A stretch of 64,000 nucleotides of DNA from Virgifigura deserti. GTDB taxonomy: Bacteria; Pseudomonadota; Alphaproteobacteria; Dongiales; Dongiaceae. The position numbers and the translations under genes were made by a program. The notes beneath the pieces were generated by a model. That model searched no databases. It was given only the letters and a program-made list of their open reading frames with translations, and was not told where the DNA came from. The stretch lies in the NCBI GenBank assembly GCA_003576685.1, contig QOZR01000007.1, positions 124,001 to 188,000 on the forward strand, in the 5' to 3' direction. Each line of letters begins with the position of its first letter. Positions within the stretch are counted from its first letter, which is position 1. This document shows positions 18,883 to 26,071 of the stretch, piece by piece.

Positions 18883-20319
18883 ATGAGCATCTACCGAAGC
18901 CAGGCCAAGCAATCGCATGGGCAAGGTAGCGGCCAGTTGCGGCGCGAGGCCGCCCAACAGGCACCGCGGGAGACGTCATCGGCGAGCGATATCATCCTCG
19001 ATCGGCTGAACCGTTATCACCCGAAGATCATCGACCTGTCGCTCGACCGGATCGAGCGGCTTCTGGCGGCGCTCGGCAATCCGCAACGCCGCCTGCCGCC
19101 GGTGGTGCATGTCGCCGGGACCAACGGCAAAGGCTCGGTCATCGCCTACCTGCGGGCCATGTTGGAAGCTGCGGGCTATCGGGTCCATGTCTACACCTCG
19201 CCGCATCTGGTCCGGTTCAACGAACGGATTCGGCTCGCCGGTCGGCTGATCGAGGACGATGAGCTGATGCGGCTGCTCGACGAGTGCGAGGCGGCCAACG
19301 GCACCACGCCGATCACCTATTTCGAGATCACCACCGTGGCCGCGTTCCTCGCCTTCGCGCGGACCCCGGCCGACATTCTTCTGCTGGAAACCGGGCTCGG
19401 CGGTCGGCAGGACGCGACCAACATGGTGGAACGGCCGTTGCTGACCGTCCTGACGCCGATCTCCTTCGACCATTGGCAGCATCTTGGCAACACGCTCACG
19501 CAGATCGCCGGCGAGAAGGCCGGGATCATGAAGCCGGGCGTACCGGCGGTCATCGCGCCGCAGCCCGACGAGGCGGCCGCGGTCTTCGAGGCACGGGCGC
19601 GGGAGCTGTCGGTGCCGCTCTGCCGCCATGGACAGGAGTGGTCCACCGCTGCGACGGGAAGTAGCCAGCAGGACCCGCTGGTCTTCCGTATGGCGGGAGA
19701 GGAGCGGCGGCTGCCTCTACCGGCCCTCATCGGCGCGCATCAAATCGAGAACGCCGGAACGGCCCTGGCCTGCCTGTCCTGGCTGAAAGGCTTTGCGATC
19801 GACGAAGCCGCGATACGGCGCGGCTTGAGCGACGTCCAGTGGCCGGCCCGCATGCAGCGACTGACGCAAGGTCCGCTCGTCGCGATGCTGCCGCCCGATT
19901 GGGAGCTGTGGCTCGATGGCGGCCACAATGCAGCCGCCGGGCAGGCCATCGCCGGGATTGCCGCGGGCTGGCGCGAAGCGGCACGGGGCGTATCGGGGGG
20001 AGAACCGGGAGGAGCGCCGGAAGGCCGCCCCCTGCACCTCGTCTTCGGCATGCTGGAGACCAAGGACCCTGTCGAATTCCTACGCCCCCTGGCGCCGCTG
20101 GTTCGCAGTCTGCACGCGATCACGATTCCCGGAGAGCACGCCGCCATGAGTGCCGAACAGGCCGCGGCGGCCGCGCGCGCCGTCGGGATCGAGGCCCATC
20201 CGGCCGAAAGTATCTCGGCGGCGCTGTCGGCGATTCGCTCCGCGGATGAACCGGCTGGCCGGGTGCTGATCTGCGGCTCTCTCTATCTCGCCGGCTCGGT
20301 GCTGGGCGAGAATAGCTGA
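18883..20319 (+). CDS. folC: Bifunctional folylpolyglutamate / dihydrofolate synthase
   Basis: Adds glutamate to dihydropteroate and to folates. The 478-residue protein carries the P-loop HVAGTNGKGSV, TSPHLVRFNERI, the ETGLGGRQDATN segment and SFDHWQHLG with the Mg-binding His. The substrate-release segment GAHQIENAGTALA and DGGHNAAAG complete the Mur-ligase-like fold. The first ~40 residues precede normal FolC homology and no Shine-Dalgarno sequence is evident at 18883, so the start could be slightly downstream. An insertion rich in Gly/Glu (GVSGGEPGGAPEGRP) lies near residue 370. Confidence 0.95.
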   Translation: MSIYRSQAKQSHGQGSGQLRREAAQQAPRETSSASDIILDRLNRYHPKIIDLSLDRIERLLAALGNPQRRLPPVVHVAGTNGKGSVIAYLRAMLEAAGYRVHVYTSPHLVRFNERIRLAGRLIEDDELMRLLDECEAANGTTPITYFEITTVAAFLAFARTPADILLLETGLGGRQDATNMVERPLLTVLTPISFDHWQHLGNTLTQIAGEKAGIMKPGVPAVIAPQPDEAAAVFEARARELSVPLCRHGQEWSTAATGSSQQDPLVFRMAGEERRLPLPALIGAHQIENAGTALACLSWLKGFAIDEAAIRRGLSDVQWPARMQRLTQGPLVAMLPPDWELWLDGGHNAAAGQAIAGIAAGWREAARGVSGGEPGGAPEGRPLHLVFGMLETKDPVEFLRPLAPLVRSLHAITIPGEHAAMSAEQAAAAARAVGIEAHPAESISAALSAIRSADEPAGRVLICGSLYLAGSVLGENS

Positions 20320-20330
20320 CATCCGAAGCC

Positions 20331-20366
20331 AAAGAGCCCTCTCTCGCCTGTGAGAAAGGGCTCTTT
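20331..20366 (+). terminator. Hairpin terminator after folC
   Basis: AAAGAGCCC and GGGCTCTTT pair, extended by a CTCTC/GAGA inner stem. It starts 12 bases after the folC stop. Only three T follow on the plus strand, so efficiency is uncertain. Confidence 0.5.
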
Positions 20367-20430
20367 CGGGCGCATTCGGCGTGTACCCCGCACCGACTTT
20401 CCTAGAAAGCTGGTAAAAGTTTAAGCTTCA

Positions 20431-20460
20431 AGCACCTGATTTGCGCGCAAATCAGGTGCT
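20431..20460. repeat. Perfect 30-base palindrome
   Basis: AGCACCTGATTTGCG is followed directly by its exact reverse complement. It lies 8 bases beyond the stop of the small minus-strand gene and could end its transcript, but no T run follows. It looks like a REP-type or mobile palindromic unit, and marks the left edge of an accessory stretch. Confidence 0.85.
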
Positions 20461-20467
20461 GACCGAC

Positions 20468-20686
20468 TTACCGCAGCGCCCCCTTCGGCTTGGCGGCCGC
20501 CATGTGGACGGCGATGTAGTGCGCGTTCGGCAGGGGCGGCAGGCGCCGCGCCGGCTGACGGCGGAACAGATCCTTGATCCGGGAGATCTGCCATCCGACC
20601 GTGCGGGCCGGCTCTCCGCCCGCGTTGTGCCTGGTTACACTGCGCGACATCGTGAATTCACGAGTGCTGCTGGTCGAACCGGTCAT
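20468..20686 (-). CDS. Small protein of unknown function
   Basis: I do not recognise this 72-residue basic protein. It begins MTGSTSSTREFTMSRSVTRH, contains GWQISRIKDLFRRQPARRLPPL and ends AAAKPKGALR, with no signal peptide or membrane segment. The ATG at 20686 is supported by GGAAGGA about 9 bases upstream on the minus strand. A 23-base operator-like palindrome lies ~110 bases upstream. Being short, it may not be real. Confidence 0.5.
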   Translation of the reverse strand: MTGSTSSTREFTMSRSVTRHNAGGEPARTVGWQISRIKDLFRRQPARRLPPLPNAHYIAVHMAAAKPKGALR

Positions 20687-20796
20687 CTTGACAATCCTTC
20701 CCTGACTGGGGCCCGCCTGGAGCGGGCGATGGTCCAAACACGAAAGCACGAACACTTCTTCAATTTGAGTGAAATTCTCTCGGTGGCTTTACGATA

Positions 20797-20819
20797 TGGT
20801 AAGATTGATGATCTTACCA
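20797..20819. promoter_or_regulatory. Operator-like palindrome TGGTAAGAT-N5-ATCTTACCA
   Basis: Perfect 9-base arms with a 5-base spacer, in the gap upstream of the small minus-strand gene. The symmetry fits a dimeric regulator; which one is unknown. Confidence 0.5.
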
Positions 20820-21084
20820 GCGTTCGGATGCCTGGGAGTCATATATAGGAGTGTGGTTAACTCTTTTTTACTGTAGGGCATCAGGCAAAGCCAGGCACCG
20901 CCCCCCAAGGCTTGCGGCCATTCCCGACTGTTCCGGCATTTGAATAAAAACTCCGCCCGAAAAGGGCAAGCCGCGCCACACAAATCCCCTCTGGAGCCCG
21001 AGACAGCTCGTCTCTTCGGCCTGCCCCGCGCATCGAATATTGACACACCGAGATTTTTTGGGTCAAGCTGACCGGTATTCGGTT

Positions 21085-21111
21085 CGTATGTATCGATATG
21101 CGATACATACG
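21085..21111. promoter_or_regulatory. Operator-like palindrome CGTATGTATCG-N5-CGATACATACG
   Basis: Perfect 11-base arms with a 5-base spacer, 50 bases before the IclR gene. IclR-family proteins commonly bind such palindromes at their own promoter. It is therefore the best candidate for autoregulation and control of the downstream transporter operon. Confidence 0.6.
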
Positions 21112-21160
21112 GTTTGAAAGCTTCGCTGATTCCTGAGAGACGGTTCCCCTGACACGCGCT

Positions 21161-22048
21161 TTGAAGACCAAGACCGGCAGCAAGACGGCACCGCGGACGG
21201 GACGCGGCGATCGTTCCCCTCTTTTCAACCAGTCGGTCGAAAAGGCCTTTACGATCCTGCACGCCTTCCATCCCGGTCGGACGGCAATGAACCTTAGCGA
21301 GATCGTTGCCGCGGCGCGGATCACGAAGAGTGCGGCCCAGAGATTCACCCACACCCTGGAGACGCTCGGTTATCTGCGGAAGGACGCGCACACCCGCCGC
21401 TGGGTGCTCACGCCGAAGATGCTGGACCTCGGCTATGCCTATCTCGCGGCCGATCCGCTTATCGAGCAGGCGAGCCCTCATCTGCTCGATCTCAATCAGG
21501 CCTGCGGCGAATCGGTGAATCTGTCCGAACCGGACGGCACCGACATGGTCTTCGTGGCCCGGTTCCCGAGCCACAAGCGCTTCTTCGTCCACATATCGGT
21601 CGGACGACGGCTGCCGATGTTCTGCACGGCTGCCGGGCGGGCCTACCTTTCGGCGCTTCCCGACAGTCGGGCCGAGGCAATCATCGCGCAGTCTCCCATC
21701 CACCGGTTCACGCCGCTGACCGAGACCGACCGCGCCCGTATCGCGGACCTCGTCCGGCAGGCTCGCGATGATGGATATGCGTGGGCAAATGAGGAGTACT
21801 TCCGCGGCGATCTGAACATTGCGGTCCCCCTCCTGGGGGTGGACGGGGATCCCGTGGGCGCGATCAACATCTCTGGCCCCACGAGCCGATGGACCCTGGA
21901 CAGGTTGCGGCAAGAACTCGTCCCGCTCCTGATCGAGACGGCGCGAGCCGTTTCCGCCCGCAACCGGACCGAACTCAGGGCGATTCCTCCCGACCGGGGT
22001 GTCGCCCCGTCCCATATCACCAACCCGCATGGAGGCAACGAACAATGA
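21161..22048 (+). CDS. IclR-family transcriptional regulator
   Basis: Predicted to control the adjacent transporter and oxidase genes. The 295-residue protein has an N-terminal winged helix-turn-helix (SVEKAFTILHAF ... MNLSEIVAAARITKSAAQRFTHTL, residues ~25-75). The effector-binding IclR domain follows (VGRRLPMFCTAAGRAYLSALP, DDGYAWANEEYFRGDLNIAVPL). The effector is not predictable from sequence. TTG start at 21161. The stop overlaps the start of the solute-binding protein gene (ATGA), so it is the first gene of that operon. A perfect palindrome lies upstream. Confidence 0.93.
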   Translation: MKTKTGSKTAPRTGRGDRSPLFNQSVEKAFTILHAFHPGRTAMNLSEIVAAARITKSAAQRFTHTLETLGYLRKDAHTRRWVLTPKMLDLGYAYLAADPLIEQASPHLLDLNQACGESVNLSEPDGTDMVFVARFPSHKRFFVHISVGRRLPMFCTAAGRAYLSALPDSRAEAIIAQSPIHRFTPLTETDRARIADLVRQARDDGYAWANEEYFRGDLNIAVPLLGVDGDPVGAINISGPTSRWTLDRLRQELVPLLIETARAVSARNRTELRAIPPDRGVAPSHITNPHGGNEQ

Positions 22049-22809
22049 AGATTCACGCTTGGAAGAAGGCGCTGGCCGCCGGCGCATTGGCGGCCGGCTT
22101 GGCCGTCGCCGGCACGGCCACCGCGGAGACGATCTACAAGGTCGGTTCGACCCCGACCGGCATTCCCTTCACCTTCCTGGACATCGAGACCAACAGCATC
22201 CAGGGCATGATGGTCGATCTAATCGATCTCGTCGCCAAGGAGGCCGGCTTCGAGGTCGAGGTCGAGGCGACGCCGTTCTCGTCGCTCATCCCGGCGCTCA
22301 CCTCGAACAAGATCGATATCATTTCCGCCGCCATGATCGCCACCGACGAGCGGGAAGAGGTGATCGACTTCAGCGATCCGGTCTTCCCCTATGGCGAAGG
22401 TCTCGTCGTCGCCGCCGATGACCAAAAGGAATACAAGTCCTTCGACGACCTCGAAGGCGCGGTGGTCGGCGTTCAGGTCGGCACGATCTATATCGAGCCG
22501 CTGCAGCAGTCCGGCGCCTTCCAGGAAGTGAGAATCTACGATTCCCTCGCCGACATCCTTCGCGACGTGAATCTCGGCCGCATCAAGGCCGGCTTCGGCG
22601 ACAAGCCGATCCTGGCCTATCAACTCTCCCAGGGTAAGTACCCGGACGTCCGGTTGGTCCAGAGCTACGAGAGCGTGGTTGCCGGCCCGGTCGCCCTCGG
22701 CGTGCGCCAGGAGGATGACGAATTGCTGAGCAAGATCAACGAGGCGTTGGCGAAGCTCAAGGCCGCGGGCGAGATCGATCGCCTGGCCAAGAAGTGGAAC
22801 GTAAAGTAA
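22045..22809 (+). CDS. Periplasmic amino-acid-type solute-binding protein (family 3)
   Basis: Captures the substrate for the following ABC transporter. The 254-residue precursor has a clear signal peptide (MKIHAWKKALAAGALAAGLA, cleavage near TATA-ET, residue ~28). SBP family 3 motifs follow: GIPFTFLDIET, GMMVDLIDLVAKEAGFEVEV, KIDIISAAM, ERxEVIDFSDPVF and LADILRDVNLGRIKAG. The start overlaps the IclR stop and GGAGG lies 10 bases upstream. Polar amino acids or opine/amine-like compounds are likely substrates. Confidence 0.95.
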   Translation: MKIHAWKKALAAGALAAGLAVAGTATAETIYKVGSTPTGIPFTFLDIETNSIQGMMVDLIDLVAKEAGFEVEVEATPFSSLIPALTSNKIDIISAAMIATDEREEVIDFSDPVFPYGEGLVVAADDQKEYKSFDDLEGAVVGVQVGTIYIEPLQQSGAFQEVRIYDSLADILRDVNLGRIKAGFGDKPILAYQLSQGKYPDVRLVQSYESVVAGPVALGVRQEDDELLSKINEALAKLKAAGEIDRLAKKWNVK

Positions 22810-22833
22810 CCGACTACGCCTGGATCACGCAGT

Positions 22834-23487
22834 ATGGACGCCTTCCTGACTGACGCCAGGGGCTTTCTCCCGATCCTGTTGCAGGGCGCGGTCATCACCG
22901 TTCAGGTGACGATCTGCGCCCTGCTCCTATCGACTGCGCTCGGGCTGGTCTGGGCGCTGATGCGCTATTCCGGCTTGTGGCCGCTCGTCTGGACCGCGAA
23001 GACCATTATCAACACGATCCGCGGCATCCCGATCCTGGTTCAGCTCTTCTACATCTATTTCGTGCTGCCGGAACTGGGCCTCGACTTGACCGCCTTTCAG
23101 GCCGGCTTCATCGGTCTCGGCATCGCCTACTCCTGCTACATGGCAGAAAACTTCCGGGCCGGTCTCGAGGCCGTCGAACAGGGCCAGATCGAGGCCGCGC
23201 AGTCGATCGGCATGGGCTGGGCCAAAATGATGCGCCGGGTGATCCTGCCCCAGGCCGTCCGCACGGTCCTGCCGCCTTACGGAAACACCATGATCATGCT
23301 GCTCAAGGACAGCTCGCAGGCCTCCGTCATCACGGTTGCGGAGCTGACCTTGAAAGGAAAGCTGATCGCGTCGTCGACGTTCGAGAACATGACGGTCTAC
23401 ACGCTCGTCGCGCTGCTATATCTGTGCATGAGCATTCCACTGATCATCCTGTCCGGGCATCTCGAGAAGAGGTTCGGCCAGCGATGA
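22834..23487 (+). CDS. Amino-acid ABC transporter permease
   Basis: 217-residue inner-membrane permease of the HisM/GlnP type. It has about five transmembrane helices and the EAA loop ([21 protein letters not shown]) that contacts the ATPase. Only one permease gene is present, so it probably works as a homodimer. The stop overlaps the ATPase start (ATGA). Confidence 0.95.
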   Translation: MDAFLTDARGFLPILLQGAVITVQVTICALLLSTALGLVWALMRYSGLWPLVWTAKTIINTIRGIPILVQLFYIYFVLPELGLDLTAFQAGFIGLGIAYSCYMAENFRAGLEAVEQGQIEAAQSIGMGWAKMMRRVILPQAVRTVLPPYGNTMIMLLKDSSQASVITVAELTLKGKLIASSTFENMTVYTLVALLYLCMSIPLIILSGHLEKRFGQR

Positions 23488-24215
23488 TCGAGCTTCACGA
23501 TGTTCATAAGCGTTTTGGCCACCTGGAGGTCCTGCGCGGCATCGATGCCACCGTGTCGCGCGGCGAGGTCGTGTGCCTCATCGGCCCGTCAGGATCGGGC
23601 AAATCGACCCTCCTACGGTGCATCAACGGCCTCGAAGCCCATGACCAGGGCGAGATTCTGGTCGAAGGCCAGCGGGTCGACCGGCGGTCCAAGACCATTC
23701 GCGAGATCCGCATGGAAGTCACCATGGTCTTCCAGCGCTTTAATCTCTTCCCGCACCGCACCGCTCTCGAGAACGTCATCGAGGGCCCGATCCAGGTAAA
23801 GGGCGAGCCCGCCAGGGAAGCGCGCGAGAGGGGGCGGGAGCTGCTGGCCCGCGTCGGCCTTGCGGAAAAGGCCGACCAATACCCAAGCTCGCTGTCGGGC
23901 GGCCAGCAGCAACGGGTGGCAATCGCCCGGGCGCTTGCCATGCGGCCGAAGGCCATTCTGTTCGACGAGCCGACCTCGGCCCTCGACCCCGAGCTCGTCG
24001 GCGACGTCCTGGCGGCGATGCGCTCGCTGGCCGAGGAGGGCATGACCATGCTCGTCGTCACCCATGAGATGAGCTTCGCTCGAGAGGTCGCCGACCGTGT
24101 CCTCTTCATGGATGGCGGAATCATCGTCGAGCAGGGCCAGGCCGCCGAGATGCTGGCCGATCCGAAACAAGAACGTACCCGTGACTTCCTGCGGCGTGTG
24201 CTGAATCCGCTCTAA
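23484..24215 (+). CDS. Amino-acid ABC transporter ATP-binding protein (GlnQ/HisP type)
   Basis: Powers the transporter. The 243 residues contain Walker [11 protein letters not shown]-loop [10 protein letters not shown], signature LSGGQQQR, Walker [15 protein letters not shown] and the H-loop VVTHEM. ATG at 23484 overlaps the permease stop; the frame is open far upstream but that is a shadow. Confidence 0.97.
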   Translation: MIELHDVHKRFGHLEVLRGIDATVSRGEVVCLIGPSGSGKSTLLRCINGLEAHDQGEILVEGQRVDRRSKTIREIRMEVTMVFQRFNLFPHRTALENVIEGPIQVKGEPAREARERGRELLARVGLAEKADQYPSSLSGGQQQRVAIARALAMRPKAILFDEPTSALDPELVGDVLAAMRSLAEEGMTMLVVTHEMSFAREVADRVLFMDGGIIVEQGQAAEMLADPKQERTRDFLRRVLNPL

Positions 24216-24229
24216 CGAAAAGAATCCCG

Positions 24230-25540
24230 ATGGCCGATACCAAGCCGCAGTCGCCTTCCCTGCCCCCATCCCTGCCACCGTCCCTTTGGGCCGCCACGGC
24301 CGAGCCGGCGCCGCAGGCTCACCCCTTATCGGAGGCCCGCCAGGTCGATGTCGCTGTCGTCGGCGGCGGCTATGCCGGCCTGTCCACGGCGCTGCATCTG
24401 GCACAGGCAGGAACCGGCGTCGCGGTCCTGGAGGCCGGCGAGGTCGGCTGGGGCGCCTCCGGCCGGAATGGCGGTCAGGTTATCCCGGGACTTAAATACG
24501 ACCCTGACGAGCTGGTCGGGAAATTCGGCCCCGAGACGGGCGAACGAATGGCGACGGTCTTCGGCGCGACGGCCGATACCGTCTTCGATCTGATCGAGCG
24601 GCACGGCATCGCCTGCGACGCCGTCCGCAAAGGGTGGGTTCAGCCGGCCCACTCGCCGGCCGGCATGGAAACCGCGCGCCGCCGCTGCGAGCAATGGGCG
24701 CGCTGGGGGGCCAATGTCGCCCTGCTCGACCGCGACAGGACAGCGGAGATCCTGGGGACGGATTTCTATCACGGTGGCTGGATCGACTATCGTGCGGGGT
24801 CGGTTCAGCCCCTTAGCTATGCTCGCGGCTTGGCCAGGGCGGCGATCGCCGCCGGCGCCACGGTGCATACCCGGTCTCCGGTGGTAAAGCTGGACCGCGA
24901 TGGCTCCGTATGGCGTCTGACGACGGCCCAAGGCACCGAACTCGCCGCGGAGCGGGTGGTCCTTTGCACGAACGGCTACACCGACGATCTCTGGCCTGGA
25001 CTTTCCCGGACCATCATCGCGGCGAACAGCGCCCAGATCGCGACCAAACCTCTGCCCGAAGACGTCCGGAATTCCATTCTTCGGGGCGGCGTCGTCGCTT
25101 CGGATACCCGTCGGCTGTTGTCCTATTTCCGGCTCGATGCGCAGGGCCGGTTCCTCATGGGTGGCCGGGGGTGGTTTCGCGAGCCGAAAGACCACGATTA
25201 CTTTTCGCATCTGGTGAAGATGGTGGCGACGCTCTATCCGCAGCTTCGTGGGATCGATTACGAATATCGATGGTCGGGGCGGGTCGCGCTGACGCAGGAC
25301 TTCTTCCCGCATCTGCACGAGCCGGAGCCGGGCCTGTTGTTCGCTCTCGGCTGCCAGGGCCGCGGCGTCGGCCTGCAGACGACCATGGGGGGGATTCTCG
25401 CGCGATATGTTCAGACGGGTGACCGGACCGAGCTGCCCATCCCGATCACCAGGATCAAACCGATCCCGTTTCACGCATTCCACAAGGCCTATGTGTCGGC
25501 CCTCATCGCGTTCTATCGGATGCTGGACCGCTTCCGCTGA
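24230..25540 (+). CDS. FAD-dependent amine / amino-acid oxidoreductase (PuuB/DadA-like)
   Basis: Probably oxidises the compound imported by the adjacent transporter. The 436-residue protein starts with a repeat PSLPPSLPPSLW, then the dinucleotide fold VDVAVVGGGYAGLS (residues ~39-52) and GASGRNGGQVIPG, a signature of gamma-glutamylputrescine oxidase-like enzymes. YEYRWSGRVALTQDFFPHL and CQGRGVGLQTTMGG form the C-terminal FAD and substrate region. It is the last gene of the iclR-SBP-permease-ATPase operon, 14 bases after the ATPase. Substrate is inferred only as a primary or secondary amine. Confidence 0.85.
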   Translation: MADTKPQSPSLPPSLPPSLWAATAEPAPQAHPLSEARQVDVAVVGGGYAGLSTALHLAQAGTGVAVLEAGEVGWGASGRNGGQVIPGLKYDPDELVGKFGPETGERMATVFGATADTVFDLIERHGIACDAVRKGWVQPAHSPAGMETARRRCEQWARWGANVALLDRDRTAEILGTDFYHGGWIDYRAGSVQPLSYARGLARAAIAAGATVHTRSPVVKLDRDGSVWRLTTAQGTELAAERVVLCTNGYTDDLWPGLSRTIIAANSAQIATKPLPEDVRNSILRGGVVASDTRRLLSYFRLDAQGRFLMGGRGWFREPKDHDYFSHLVKMVATLYPQLRGIDYEYRWSGRVALTQDFFPHLHEPEPGLLFALGCQGRGVGLQTTMGGILARYVQTGDRTELPIPITRIKPIPFHAFHKAYVSALIAFYRMLDRFR

Positions 25541-25553
25541 CGGCAGGCGATTC

Positions 25554-25594
25554 CCATTCCCGTCGGTACGGCTTCCGCACCCCGACGGGAATGG
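25554..25594. terminator. Inverted repeat between convergent oxidase and trxA genes
   Basis: CCATTCCCGTCGG (25554-25566) and CCGACGGGAATGG (25582-25594) form a perfect 13-bp stem with a 15-base loop. Placed between convergent genes it may act as a bidirectional terminator; no T run follows on either strand. Confidence 0.4.
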
Positions 25595-25670
25595 CGATCG
25601 CGGCGGTTATGAACCGCGGAAATCTTCAGCGGCGAAGATCGAACCGTTCCGCCCGAGCCGGCGGAGAACC

Positions 25671-25991
25671 TCAAATCACCGATTCGACCCACTCGATCAG
25701 CTTGTTCTTCGGCAGGGCACCGATCTTGGTGGCTGCGACCTGGCCGTCCTTGAACACCATCAGGGTCGGTATGCCGCGGACGCCGTACTTCTTCGGAGTC
25801 GCCGGGTTCTCGTCGATATTCATTTTGGCGACGGTAACCTTCCCGCTCATGTTGCTGGCGAGCTCTTCCAGCGTCGGAGCGATCATCTTGCACGGGCCGC
25901 ACCATTCGGCCCAAAAATCCACCAGAACCGGGCCCGAAGCCTTCAGGACGTCGGTTTCGAAACTTGCATCGGATATCTTGGTCGTCGTCAT
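25671..25991 (-). CDS. trxA: Thioredoxin
   Basis: 106-residue cytosolic disulfide reductase with active site WCGPC (residues 30-34), [10 protein letters not shown] and cis-Pro segment [13 protein letters not shown]. The ATG at 25991 has GGAG closely upstream on the minus strand; the open frame beyond it is not part of the protein. It follows addA on the same strand, 80 bases downstream. In many relatives trxA and folC are neighbours, whereas here the 5-kb transporter region separates them. Confidence 0.97.
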   Translation of the reverse strand: MTTTKISDASFETDVLKASGPVLVDFWAEWCGPCKMIAPTLEELASNMSGKVTVAKMNIDENPATPKKYGVRGIPTLMVFKDGQVAATKIGALPKNKLIEWVESVI

Positions 25992-26071
25992 GATCACTCC
26001 TTCGGTGTTGCAACGGCTCATGGGCAAGGCCGCAGCCAACGCGGCGAATTTAGGAACCGCCGCCGGGAGCG

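Larger units (their letters stand above)
20687..21160. other. 474-base divergent intergenic region (small gene / IclR regulator)
   Basis: No credible gene. It holds two perfect inverted repeats (20797-20819 and 21085-21111) and a TTGACA hexamer at 21040 without a good -10 at normal spacing. A 432-residue minus-strand frame through the area is a shadow of the IclR gene. Base composition is lower in GC than the flanks. Confidence 0.6.

Noticed and set aside
20789..22087. 432-residue open frame on the minus strand
   Set aside because: It is antisense to the IclR gene, has no family match and is rich in Arg/Pro as expected of a high-GC shadow frame.
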